NCBI RefSeq assembly: GCF_900107435.1
Contig: NZ_FNPZ01000003.1
Coordinates: 62,001 to 126,000, forward strand
Length of the DNA: 64,000 nt
Source of the DNA: Herbiconiux ginsengi
Lineage (GTDB): Bacteria > Actinomycetota > Actinomycetes > Actinomycetales > Microbacteriaceae
Reading direction: 5' to 3'
Below are positions 42,132-48,704 of this stretch, in pieces (within the stretch, counting starts at the first letter, position 1; every line of letters starts with the position of its first letter). The notes under the pieces were generated by a model. It had not been told where the DNA came from. It saw only the letters and a program-made list of their open reading frames with translations, and did not search any database. The translations under genes were made by a program, and so were the position numbers.

Positions 42132-42749
42132 ATGATGCACACGATCATCACCCCGCGGCGTTCGGCTCTCGCCGTCGTGCTGGGGCTGTTCCTCGCCCTG
42201 GCCGCCGTGTTCGGCGCGGTTCCGGCCGCGCAGGCGCACGGGGGCCCGTTCCAGCTCACCGTGTCTCCGGATGGGGCGGGCGGACTGATCGTCAATGCGG
42301 CCTACGTGGAAGACGGACATCCGGTGTCCGAGATCATCGACCCTGTGGCCACCGCCATCTCGCCTTCGGGCGAGAGCGTCGGACCGGTCGCGCTCGTCTC
42401 CTCGCCCGAGGGGGAGGGCATCTGGGTCACCCCCGAGGCGTTCCTGCCCGACGGGCAGTGGGCGGTCACGGTCACCACCACCACCCCGAGCTCGGCCTCG
42501 ACCACGGTCGACGTCACCGTGGCCGAGCTGGCGCCGCCGGTGGAGCCGGGTGAGACCATCGCTCCCGTCGTGGAGGAGCAAGGGGGCGCATCCGGATCGG
42601 CGGCAGCATCGGGCGCGGCTTCGGCTTCGACCGAGGCCGGCGTCTCGCCTCTCACCGTCGGACTGTGGATCGGCGCGATCGTCGTCGTGCTCGCGGTCGG
42701 CGGGGCGCTCATCTACCTCAACCGCGTGAAGCTGTTCTCCCGCCGCTAA
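42132..42749 (+). CDS. Secreted membrane-anchored CopC/YtkA-like Ig-fold protein
   Basis: A 205-residue protein. A signal peptide (about residues 1-36, ending AAQA) leads directly into HGGPFQLTV, so the mature protein begins with a His. An Ig-like beta domain spans about residues 37-135 (PFQLTVSPDGAGGLIVNAAYVEDGHPVSE). An Ala/Ser/Glu linker, one transmembrane helix (about 175-198) and a short basic tail end it. The N-terminal His and fold recall CopC or YtkA-type domains, but no Met/His copper cluster is visible. The palindromic repeat separates it from the giant gene; a CTGAAAGG ribosome binding site precedes ATG 42132. Confidence 0.7.
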   Translation: MMHTIITPRRSALAVVLGLFLALAAVFGAVPAAQAHGGPFQLTVSPDGAGGLIVNAAYVEDGHPVSEIIDPVATAISPSGESVGPVALVSSPEGEGIWVTPEAFLPDGQWAVTVTTTTPSSASTTVDVTVAELAPPVEPGETIAPVVEEQGGASGSAAASGAASASTEAGVSPLTVGLWIGAIVVVLAVGGALIYLNRVKLFSRR

Positions 42750-42765
42750 CCCGGCCGCCCGAACC

Positions 42766-42803
42766 CGTCTGCCCCGGCGTCCCCCCATCCGCCGGGGCAG
42801 ACG
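42766..42803. terminator. Bidirectional hairpin terminator
   Basis: A perfect 13-bp stem (42766-42778 with 42791-42803) lies between the convergent CopC-like and MarR genes. Confidence 0.8.
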
Positions 42804-42818
42804 TGCGCACGGAACAGG

Positions 42819-43298
42819 TCAGGGCAGGCGGCGGAGCGAGTTCTGCGGGTCGAGCTTCTGCAGCAGGGCGGCCATGATCTCGTCGAGCTGCTCGACCTGT
42901 TCGTCGCTCAGCAGGTCGATGACGTGGGAGCGCACGTTCTCGACGTGGCCCGGCGCCGTCGCCACCACCTTCTGCCAGCCCTCGTCGGTGAGGTGGGCGT
43001 TCGTGGCGCGGCGGTCTCCTTCGCAGGGCAGACGCTCGACGTAGCCGCGTGCTTCGAGGCGGCTCACCACGTGCGACAGGCGGGGGAGGGTCGAGTTCGT
43101 CGTGGCCGCGAGGTGCGTCATCCGCAGCAGGTGCTCCGGTGCCTCGGAGAGCTTGGCGAGCACGAGGTACTCGAAATGGGTGAGGTGTGCGTCGCGCTGC
43201 AGCTGCGAGTCGAGCACCGTGGGGAGGAGTTCCACCACGGATTCGAGGCGGATCCACGCGCGCAACTGTTCGGGGGTCAGCCAGCGCGGGGTCTCCAT
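42819..43298 (-). CDS. MarR-family transcriptional regulator
   Basis: A 159-residue winged-helix regulator. The central DNA-binding domain is LTHFEYLVLAKLSEAPEHLLRMTHLAATTNSTLPRLSHVVSRLEARGYVERLPCEGDRRATNAHLT (about residues 38-103), including the D-R-R wing. Flanking helices form the dimer interface. It follows the sucrase/ferredoxin-like gene by 9 nt but also has its own -10 box (TAGGAT, minus strand, 6 nt upstream). A perfect palindrome lies just beyond that. It is thus likely autoregulated and a candidate regulator of the upstream operon. Confidence 0.9.
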   Translation of the reverse strand: METPRWLTPEQLRAWIRLESVVELLPTVLDSQLQRDAHLTHFEYLVLAKLSEAPEHLLRMTHLAATTNSTLPRLSHVVSRLEARGYVERLPCEGDRRATNAHLTDEGWQKVVATAPGHVENVRSHVIDLLSDEQVEQLDEIMAALLQKLDPQNSLRRLP

Positions 43299-43304
43299 CC
43301 TTCG

Positions 43305-43328
43305 ATCCTAAGCTCCTTGTCGCGACAA
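43305..43328 (-). promoter_or_regulatory. MarR promoter with palindromic operator TTGTCGCGACAA
   Basis: A minus-strand -10 TAGGAT (43305-43310) lies 6 nt before the MarR ATG. The perfect 12-bp palindrome TTGTCGCGACAA (43317-43328) lies just upstream, within the last codons of the sucrase/ferredoxin-like gene. Confidence 0.6.
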
Positions 43329-44354
43329 CCAACGTCCGCGATCGATCGACACGAGGCGCCACTGCCGCACCTGGCCGAAACGGGTGGCGGCGCAGGTCGA
43401 GAGCATGGGCTCGGAGAGGGCCTCGGCGAGCTCGACGGTGACGGTGCGCGGGCTGTCGCTGTCGCTGTGGCCGTCGCTGTCGCTGTGGCCGTCGCTGTCG
43501 CTGTCGCTGTCGTGCAGCAGCACCGTCCAGGTGCCGCCGTCGTGCCAGTGCTCCTCGATCGGGGCATAGGCGTCGATGCGGTCGTCGCCGTATTCGAGGC
43601 GGGCGAAATGCTGGGCGGCCTGCACCGGATGCGTGAGCGAGCTGCGGCCGCGGAAGTACTTCTCCTGAACACGGCCCTCGAGATACGACTCGGCGATGCC
43701 GACCGCGTCGCCGTCGTCGACCCGCCCGTAGTAGAGGCCGTGCGGAAGCAGCACCATGGTGCCCGCGAAGCGGTCGCCGCCGAGGTGCGAGCACTCCCAG
43801 GTCTCCTCGGGAAAGGCCTCGGCGAGGCGCGTCACGACCTGGCGGCCGCGCACCGCGCAGCACTGGTCGTGGCGGGCGTGGGCGCAGACGCAGAAGACGG
43901 GGCGATCGGATGCGACACCCGTCGAGCCGTCGAGCGGAACGTGGAGCAGTTCCCGCGGATCGTCGACCTCGCCCCAGCGCACGCTCTCCTGGCCGGGGCG
44001 GGAGTCGACCAGGGCCCACCTCCAGGAGTGCTGCGGTGGGCGACGGCCGGTGCGACGGATGGCGAGCGGGCGCATCCCGGCGGCCTCGATGCGGGTCACC
44101 AGCGCGCGACCGAGCTCCTCGTCGAACGGCGGATCGAGGAAGGCCCGTGTGCCCCACGGCCCCGACACCTCCACGAGGAACCACTGCAGCCCCCGTGACC
44201 CCGTGGCCGCCAGCGGGTCGTCCCGTTCCCGCGACCGGTCGCTGCACGGCAGCCACTCGGCGGCGTCGGAGTCGGCGTTCAGTGCTCCGGCGTCGGGCTC
44301 CCCGTTCGCCCCGTCGCTCCTGCCGCTGGCGCTGCCGGTGCCGGTGCCGCTCAC
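43308..44354 (-). CDS. Sucrase/ferredoxin-like (thioredoxin-like [2Fe-2S]) protein
   Basis: A 348-residue protein of the Suc_Fer-like family. The conserved domain begins at WLPCSDRSRERDDPLAATG. The C-terminal thioredoxin-like ferredoxin portion has the cluster FCVCAHARHDQCCAVRG (C-x-C...CC), then WECSHLGGDRFAGTMVLLPHGLYYG. An Asp/Ser/Gly/His insertion near residues 280-300 comes from a hexanucleotide repeat. GTG 44354 is chosen because it overlaps the stop of the upstream ORF (GTGA). A longer reading through the 30-bp repeats in this frame lacks any start codon at the boundary with the oxygenase gene. It may donate electrons to the neighbouring oxygenase (inference). Confidence 0.85.
   Translation of the reverse strand: MSGTGTGSASGRSDGANGEPDAGALNADSDAAEWLPCSDRSRERDDPLAATGSRGLQWFLVEVSGPWGTRAFLDPPFDEELGRALVTRIEAAGMRPLAIRRTGRRPPQHSWRWALVDSRPGQESVRWGEVDDPRELLHVPLDGSTGVASDRPVFCVCAHARHDQCCAVRGRQVVTRLAEAFPEETWECSHLGGDRFAGTMVLLPHGLYYGRVDDGDAVGIAESYLEGRVQEKYFRGRSSLTHPVQAAQHFARLEYGDDRIDAYAPIEEHWHDGGTWTVLLHDSDSDSDGHSDSDGHSDSDSPRTVTVELAEALSEPMLSTCAATRFGQVRQWRLVSIDRGRWLSRQGA
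43452..43512. repeat. Hexanucleotide repeat encoding Asp-Ser runs
   Basis: Repeated gctgtc units, interrupted by gtggcc, encode an acidic DSDSDSDGHSDSDG-like tract on the minus strand within the sucrase/ferredoxin-like gene. Confidence 0.8.
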
Positions 44355-44782
44355 GTCTGCCGTCCCGTGCGTCCGACGCGGCGCCTCGGGAGGACATTCA
44401 CCGTTCGGGAGGCCGTTCCGTCCTCCCGAACGTGTGTCGTGCCGTAGTTCTCCTCCCGAAGGTGCGCCGTGGGGTGGGCAGCTTCCCGAAGGTGTGCCGT
44501 GGGGTGGGCGGCCTCGCGAAGGTGTGTCGTGGGGTGGGCAGCTTCCCGAAGGTGTGCCGTGGGGTGGGCAGCTTCCCGAAGGTGTGCCGTGCGGCGGGCA
44601 GCCTTCCGAAGGTGCGCCGTGAGGCGGGCAGCCTCGCGAAGGTGCGCCGTGCGGCGGGCAGCCTCCCGAAGGTGCGCCGTGCGGCGGGCAGCCTCCCGAA
44701 GGTGCGCCGTGGGGCGGGCAGCCTCCGGGAGGTGAGGGCCGGCGGCGAGGTGCACGCGCTCGGCCGAACCGGACCGGATCAT
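44351..44782 (-). CDS. Hypothetical basic repeat protein (10-residue repeats)
   Basis: A 143-residue ORF of no recognised family. Its ATG (44782) overlaps the stop of the oxygenase gene as ATGA. Its stop (44351-44353) overlaps the GTG of the sucrase/ferredoxin-like gene as GTGA, so it exactly bridges two real genes by the coupling used throughout this window. After about 20 residues it consists of nine good plus two decayed decapeptides of form LREAARRTAH, with R/H/P/L exchanges. Of ten variable positions in the 30-bp unit, five are third-codon positions in this frame versus three and two in the other minus-strand frames. It is strongly basic and His/Arg-rich, the opposite of the acidic peptide at the operon start. 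It could instead be a non-coding expansion between genes. Confidence 0.5.
   Translation of the reverse strand: MIRSGSAERVHLAAGPHLPEAARPTAHLREAARRTAHLREAARRTAHLREAARLTAHLRKAARRTAHLREAAHPTAHLREAAHPTTHLREAAHPTAHLREAAHPTAHLREENYGTTHVREDGTASRTVNVLPRRRVGRTGRQT
44401..44730. repeat. 30-bp tandem repeat array
   Basis: Nine units of 30 bp run without spacers from 44461 to 44730. Two decayed units (44401-44460) keep the phase. Unit-to-unit differences are point changes only and there are no indels, so every reading frame stays open across the array on both strands. Confidence 0.95.
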
Positions 44783-46104
44783 CCGGCCGGAACCAGGATG
44801 CCCTCGCGCAGGAGGCGCCGGGCCACCACGATCGCGTCGTCGAGGTCGAGCCCCGGGAAGTCGGCCAGGGCAACGGCGCCGTCTGGCGAGGCACCGGGGC
44901 CGAAGCCACCTCCGTGCAGACGGCGCACCGTCGCCTCCGCCTCTCGCGGCAGGGCCACGGTCTTCGTGGGAGTCACGATGCGCACGCGATCTCCTGAGTC
45001 CTCGATGCGCGTCGCGAGCGACCCTCGCCAGCGCACCAGCGAAGAGGCGTCGAGGGCGGCGATGGCGTCTACGGTGGCGAGCGGTGCCAGTGGCTCCGGC
45101 CGGGTGGCGTCTGCGAACCGCGCCGCGAGCTGCCGAGCGACGGTGGCGGCCGGATCGGCGGCCCGGAATCCCGGAGGGGCGACGGCGTTCGCCACCGCGT
45201 CCGACGCATCCGGAATCGCCGTCAAGGCCCGCACCAGGTCGGCCACCGTCTCGTCGACCAGCGGGCGGAGTGCTTCGGGGTCGGAGAGATCGATGCCGAG
45301 CGGCAACGAGGCGCGCAAGGCAGGCACCTCGCCGAGGGTCGAGACCAGCGCACGTACCACGTCGGCCCGCGTGTATGCCGCGACACCGACCGTGAGGTGC
45401 ACCGAGGTTCCGCCGAGCGCCTCGGCCGAGTGCAGCCAGCCGCGCGGGAGGTAGAGGGCGTCGCCCGGCTGCAGCACCGCGTCGATGACCGGCGGATTCC
45501 GCGCCTCGCGAGCGACGGCGTCACGATGGTCGCCCCACGGCTGGTCGCGCAGCGGGTCGGGATGCACGGGCGAGTGGATGCGCCAGTGCTTCTCACCCGC
45601 GATCTGCAGCACGAACACGTCGTGCACGTCGTAGTGCGGGTCGAAGCCGCGCGACGACGCCGGGGTGACGTAGGCGTTCACCTGAGCCGGATGCCCGAGG
45701 TCGTCGACGAGGTGCCGCGTGAAGTCGATCAGCGGCGGCCAGAGGCGATGGAGCCCCTGCAGCACGATCGTCGCTCCGTCCGCGAACTCGGCGAGCACCT
45801 TCTCGGAGCTCACCTGATCGCCGACCTCGGCTCCGAACCCGCCGGGCGCAGTGAACGCGGAGGTCGCCAGCACCGACCCTTCCTGCGCCATCCGGATGAA
45901 CGGTGTGCGGAGCCCGCGCTCGGTGATCAGCTCGTCGACCGCCCGCTCGCTGAACAGGTCGTCGAATGCGCCGGGCAGCGAGGACGCGGGCGAGAGGAGC
46001 GGCCGCCGCCCCCAGTGATCGCGCGCGAACTCGTCGGGCGCGACCGAGATGCACCGGGAGAGCGCGGGCCGGGTCTCCGACCCGCGCTCGATCTCGATCG
46101 TCAC
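44779..46104 (-). CDS. JmjC/cupin-type (cupin_4) 2-oxoglutarate oxygenase
   Basis: A 441-residue protein of the ribosomal-oxygenase-like JmjC/cupin_4 group. The double-stranded beta-helix carries the iron facial triad: H-x-D in FDPHYDVHDVFVLQIAGEKHWRIH (about residues 165-190) and the distal His in LYLPRGWLHSAEAL. HWGRRPLL near the N-terminus is also typical, and a winged-helix-like C-terminal region follows (TPTKTVALPREAEATVRRL). Relatives hydroxylate Arg, His or other residues of ribosomal proteins. GTG 46104 overlaps the stop of the acidic repeat peptide (GTGA), so that peptide is the obvious candidate substrate (inference). Confidence 0.88.
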   Translation of the reverse strand: MTIEIERGSETRPALSRCISVAPDEFARDHWGRRPLLSPASSLPGAFDDLFSERAVDELITERGLRTPFIRMAQEGSVLATSAFTAPGGFGAEVGDQVSSEKVLAEFADGATIVLQGLHRLWPPLIDFTRHLVDDLGHPAQVNAYVTPASSRGFDPHYDVHDVFVLQIAGEKHWRIHSPVHPDPLRDQPWGDHRDAVAREARNPPVIDAVLQPGDALYLPRGWLHSAEALGGTSVHLTVGVAAYTRADVVRALVSTLGEVPALRASLPLGIDLSDPEALRPLVDETVADLVRALTAIPDASDAVANAVAPPGFRAADPAATVARQLAARFADATRPEPLAPLATVDAIAALDASSLVRWRGSLATRIEDSGDRVRIVTPTKTVALPREAEATVRRLHGGGFGPGASPDGAVALADFPGLDLDDAIVVARRLLREGILVPAG

Positions 46105-46358
46105 GCCGAGCCGTCGGCCCCGCCGTCGTGGCCGCCCGGGTTGGCCCCGCCGTCGGCAGTGCCTTCGCCCTCGTCGGCCGAGCCGTCGGCTCCGCCGTCG
46201 TGGCCATCGGGGTTCGCGCCGCCGTCGGCGGTGCCTTCTCCGCCGGCAGCCGAGCCGTCGGCTCCGCCGTCGTGCCCGCCGGGGTTCGCGCCGCCGTCGG
46301 CGGTGCCTTCGCCCCCGTCTGCGGGTTCCGTGGTGATGTCATCGTCGTTGATTGCCAT
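46101..46358 (-). CDS. Acidic three-repeat small peptide, candidate modified precursor
   Basis: An 85-residue peptide with a good ribosome binding site (GGAGAG, 6 nt before ATG 46358). A 13-residue leader MAINDDDITTEPA is followed by three contiguous 24-residue repeats with the common core GEGTADGGANPxGHDGGADG (residues 14-85). The repeats differ at only a few residues. It is rich in Gly, Asp and Ala, with one His, Asn and Pro per repeat, and has no Cys, Ser/Thr clusters, signal peptide or membrane segment. Its stop overlaps the oxygenase start. Short leader, repeated core and a coupled Fe(II) oxygenase resemble ribosomally made, post-translationally modified peptide systems. No activity is implied by sequence alone. 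Confidence 0.8.
   Translation of the reverse strand: MAINDDDITTEPADGGEGTADGGANPGGHDGGADGSAAGGEGTADGGANPDGHDGGADGSADEGEGTADGGANPGGHDGGADGSA
46104..46319. repeat. Three 72-bp tandem repeats in the acidic peptide gene
   Basis: The whole gene after its leader consists of three 72-bp units encoding 24 residues each, in frame and without spacers. Confidence 0.9.
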
Positions 46359-46456
46359 GCAGTCTCTCCATTCGCCTGCGGCGGTAGATGCCGTCGAATC
46401 GAGCTTAGGCCGAACCCAAGGCCCCCGTACCGCTTGTTTGCCCGGGTGCCCCGCGG

Positions 46457-46729
46457 TCACGATGTGGAGGAGTAGAGGTCGGCCAGCTGAGCGGCGATCG
46501 AGGCGAGTTCCTCCCGCACCGTGGGAGGCGAGAGCACCTCGTCGAACGCGCCCCACCCGGCCAGCTGGCGGGCGATCATGGTGCTGGTCGGGGCCGCGAT
46601 CCCCACCCGGCTGCGCCCGTCAGGCAACTGTTCGAGCACCTCGCAGTGCCGGCCGAACTGCGAGCGCAGATACGACAACAGAGGTGACTCGACAAGGGCT
46701 ATCGCCGAGACCGCCGCCCCTGGCCGCAC
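46457..46729 (-). pseudogene. Remnant of a WYL-domain transcriptional regulator (C-terminal WCX part)
   Basis: About 90 residues from 46729 to the stop at 46457 (SPLLSYLRSQFGRHCEVLEQLPDGRSRVGIAAPTSTMIARQLAGWGAFDEVLSPPTVREELASIAAQL) resemble the C-terminal end of YafY/WYL regulators. The helix-turn-helix and WYL domains are absent: upstream lies the divergent quinone-reductase gene and its promoter. The frame stays open farther upstream but without family resemblance. A GTG at 46729 could start a short protein, but a truncated relic is more likely. It ends 98 nt before the acidic-peptide gene on the same strand. Confidence 0.5.
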
Positions 46730-46843
46730 GCGCCTAGTTCGCAGGCCGAACCCCGCGACCGAGGTGGTGACGGTGGTGGCGGTGGTGCATCGCCGCGAGG
46801 CCTCTCGCGCCTGAGCGGCGACGGACCTCCCGGAGCGGGGCGG

Positions 46844-46849
46844 TAGCGT
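46844..46849 (+). promoter_or_regulatory. -10 box of leaderless quinone reductase promoter
   Basis: TAGCGT lies 6 nt before ATG 46856. Confidence 0.5.
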
Positions 46850-46855
46850 GGAGGC

Positions 46856-47833
46856 ATGCGCGCACTCACCCACGCCACGTTCGGCGATGCCACCGATGTT
46901 CTCGAGGTCACCGAACTGCCGCTGCCCGAGCCCGGCCCGGGCGAGGTGCGCGTGCGCACGGTGCTCGCGACCATCCACAACCACGACCTGTGGACCATCC
47001 GCGGCACCTACGGTTTCAAGCCGGAACTGCCCGCTGCCGCCGGCACCGAGGCGGTCGGTGTGGTCGACGCGCTCGGTGACGGCGTGACATCCCTGCGGGT
47101 GGGCCAGCGCGTCGCGGCGGGCGGCGTCTTCGGCGTCTGGGCCGAGTACTTCGTGGCCAAGGCGGCCGCTCTCATCCCGGTTCCCGACGGCATCGCCGAC
47201 GAAACCGCGGCGCAGCTCATCGCGATGCCCTTCAGCGCGCTCAGCTTGCTCGACTACCTCGACGTCTCGCCGGGGGAATGGATCGTGCAGAACACCGCCA
47301 ACGGCGCCGTCGGCCGCCTGGTCGCGCAGTTCGCCGTGCGCCGCGGCGTGCGCGTGCTCGGCCTGGTGCGCCGCGACGGCGGGGTCGAGGAGCTCGCGGC
47401 CGTCGGCATCCACGACGTCGTCTCCACCGAGCACGACGGCTGGCAGGATGCCGCGGCAGCCGTGCTGGACGGGGCGAGCCCGCGGGCAGCGGTCGACTCG
47501 GTGGGCGGCAGCTCGGCCCGTGATCTCGTCGGCCTGCTCGGAGAGAGCGGCACCCTCGTGTCGTTCGGCGCCATGGGCGAGGGCGACCTGCAGATCCCGT
47601 CGGGCGCCCTCATCTTCAACGACATCACTGTGAAGGGATTCTGGGGCAGCCGCGTGAGCCGGGAGATGGATGCCGCCAAGCGGTCCGCCCTGTTCGGCGA
47701 GCTGTTCGAGCGCATCGGCTCGGGCGAGGTCGAGCTGCCCGTCGAGGCGGTCTTCTCGTTCGAAGACGCTCGCGAGGCTGCGGCGGCCAGCGCCGTCCCC
47801 GGTCGCGTCGGAAAGATCCTCCTCCGCTTCTGA
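46856..47833 (+). CDS. Zinc-free MDR-family NADPH:quinone / enoyl reductase
   Basis: A 325-residue medium-chain dehydrogenase/reductase without structural zinc cysteines. The GroES-like domain (TELPLPEPGPGEVRVR, ATIHNHDLWTIRGTYG, AGTEAVGVV) is followed by a Rossmann domain with NTANGAVGRLVAQFA as cofactor site. The NTANGAVG motif and RVGKILLRF end are closest to the mitochondrial 2-enoyl thioester reductase / quinone oxidoreductase branch. The substrate may be a quinone or an enone. It appears monocistronic with a leaderless start, and the convergent phosphatase gene lies 46 nt beyond its stop. Confidence 0.88.
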   Translation: MRALTHATFGDATDVLEVTELPLPEPGPGEVRVRTVLATIHNHDLWTIRGTYGFKPELPAAAGTEAVGVVDALGDGVTSLRVGQRVAAGGVFGVWAEYFVAKAAALIPVPDGIADETAAQLIAMPFSALSLLDYLDVSPGEWIVQNTANGAVGRLVAQFAVRRGVRVLGLVRRDGGVEELAAVGIHDVVSTEHDGWQDAAAAVLDGASPRAAVDSVGGSSARDLVGLLGESGTLVSFGAMGEGDLQIPSGALIFNDITVKGFWGSRVSREMDAAKRSALFGELFERIGSGEVELPVEAVFSFEDAREAAAASAVPGRVGKILLRF

Positions 47834-47879
47834 CCGGTGCCGCGGTGGCTCGCTCGAACCCGGGCTCATCCGCGCAGGT

Positions 47880-48701
47880 TCAGGTGAACACTCGCCTGAC
47901 CCGATCGACGTCGGCTGCGCTCAGCCCGAGACCGTCGGTGACATAGCCGTCGATCGTGCCGTACCGCTCGGTCATCTGGGCGAACGCGGCCTGGAGGTAG
48001 CTCTCGCGCACTCCGAGCACCGGGAGCAGCGTCTCGCGGTCGACTCCGAGGGCTTCTGCTCGGCGGAGTGCCGGCTCGAAGACGGGCAGCAGGTCGGTGT
48101 TGGTCTGCAGATAATCCTGGTATACGCTGTCCGCATCCACGCCGAGCAGGGTCAGGAGGGATGCCGCCGCCCAGCCCGTGCGGTCCTTGCCGGTCGTGCA
48201 GTGGAACAGCGCCGCGCCGTCCCGGGCGGCATCGGCCAGTCCGAGGTAGAGGTCGCGGTAGGCGACGAGTGCGGAGGGCAGGCGGATGAGGTCGCGGTAC
48301 GTGTCCTCGAAGAGTCGCTCTGCTCGCCCACCCGAAAGCGCGTCGGCGAACGCCCTCGGGTCTGCCGAGAGGTCGCCCAGCCGCGCCGCGACGCTGACCG
48401 AGCTGTCGGCGAGCACATCGAGCTCGACGCTCCGAACCGCCTCGGGCAGCCGGTCGGGCACGGTCACGGTCTCTTCGGCCGTGCGCAGATCGAAGACGGT
48501 ACGGATTCCGAGCGCGGCGAACAGGGGCTCATCGGCGTCGGAGAGCGACCCGAGACCCGCGGAGCGGTACACGACGCCTCGTCTGATCTGGCCGTTCTCC
48601 GCGGGCAGCCCGCCGAGGTCGCGGAGATTCGGGGCGCTCGCGATCGGCACCGTCCGGTCGGACGGGTCGCTCGGGCGATCGGCCTCCCGCTGCTCGACCA
48701 T
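47880..48701 (-). CDS. Tyrosine-protein phosphatase (MptpB/Tyr_phosphatase3 type)
   Basis: A 273-residue cysteine phosphatase. The P-loop is HCTTGKDRTG (about residues 166-175: Cys nucleophile, Lys, Asp and Arg), characteristic of the bacterial/fungal dual-specificity branch related to MptpB, which also acts on phosphoinositides. N-terminal NLRDLGGL, the GVVYRSAGL block and FDLRTAEE are typical. It follows the DUF1254 gene by 3 nt and is certainly co-transcribed with it. Protein tyrosine or small phospholipid-like substrates are both possible. Confidence 0.9.
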   Translation of the reverse strand: MVEQREADRPSDPSDRTVPIASAPNLRDLGGLPAENGQIRRGVVYRSAGLGSLSDADEPLFAALGIRTVFDLRTAEETVTVPDRLPEAVRSVELDVLADSSVSVAARLGDLSADPRAFADALSGGRAERLFEDTYRDLIRLPSALVAYRDLYLGLADAARDGAALFHCTTGKDRTGWAAASLLTLLGVDADSVYQDYLQTNTDLLPVFEPALRRAEALGVDRETLLPVLGVRESYLQAAFAQMTERYGTIDGYVTDGLGLSAADVDRVRRVFT

Positions 48702-48704
48702 CCT

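Noticed and set aside
44401-44730. Possible CRISPR array
   Set aside because: Units follow each other without spacers, drift by point changes, and no cas gene is present.
43308-44909. Long reading of the sucrase/ferredoxin-like gene through the 30-bp repeats (533 codons)
   Set aside because: No in-frame start codon with a ribosome binding site lies near the oxygenase stop, while GTG 44354 overlaps an upstream stop and begins close to the conserved domain.
45593-46342. 249-codon minus-strand frame over the oxygenase start and repeat peptide
   Set aside because: It is shifted relative to the peptide frame that has a proper ribosome binding site and overlap with the oxygenase; it is a shadow produced by the repeats.
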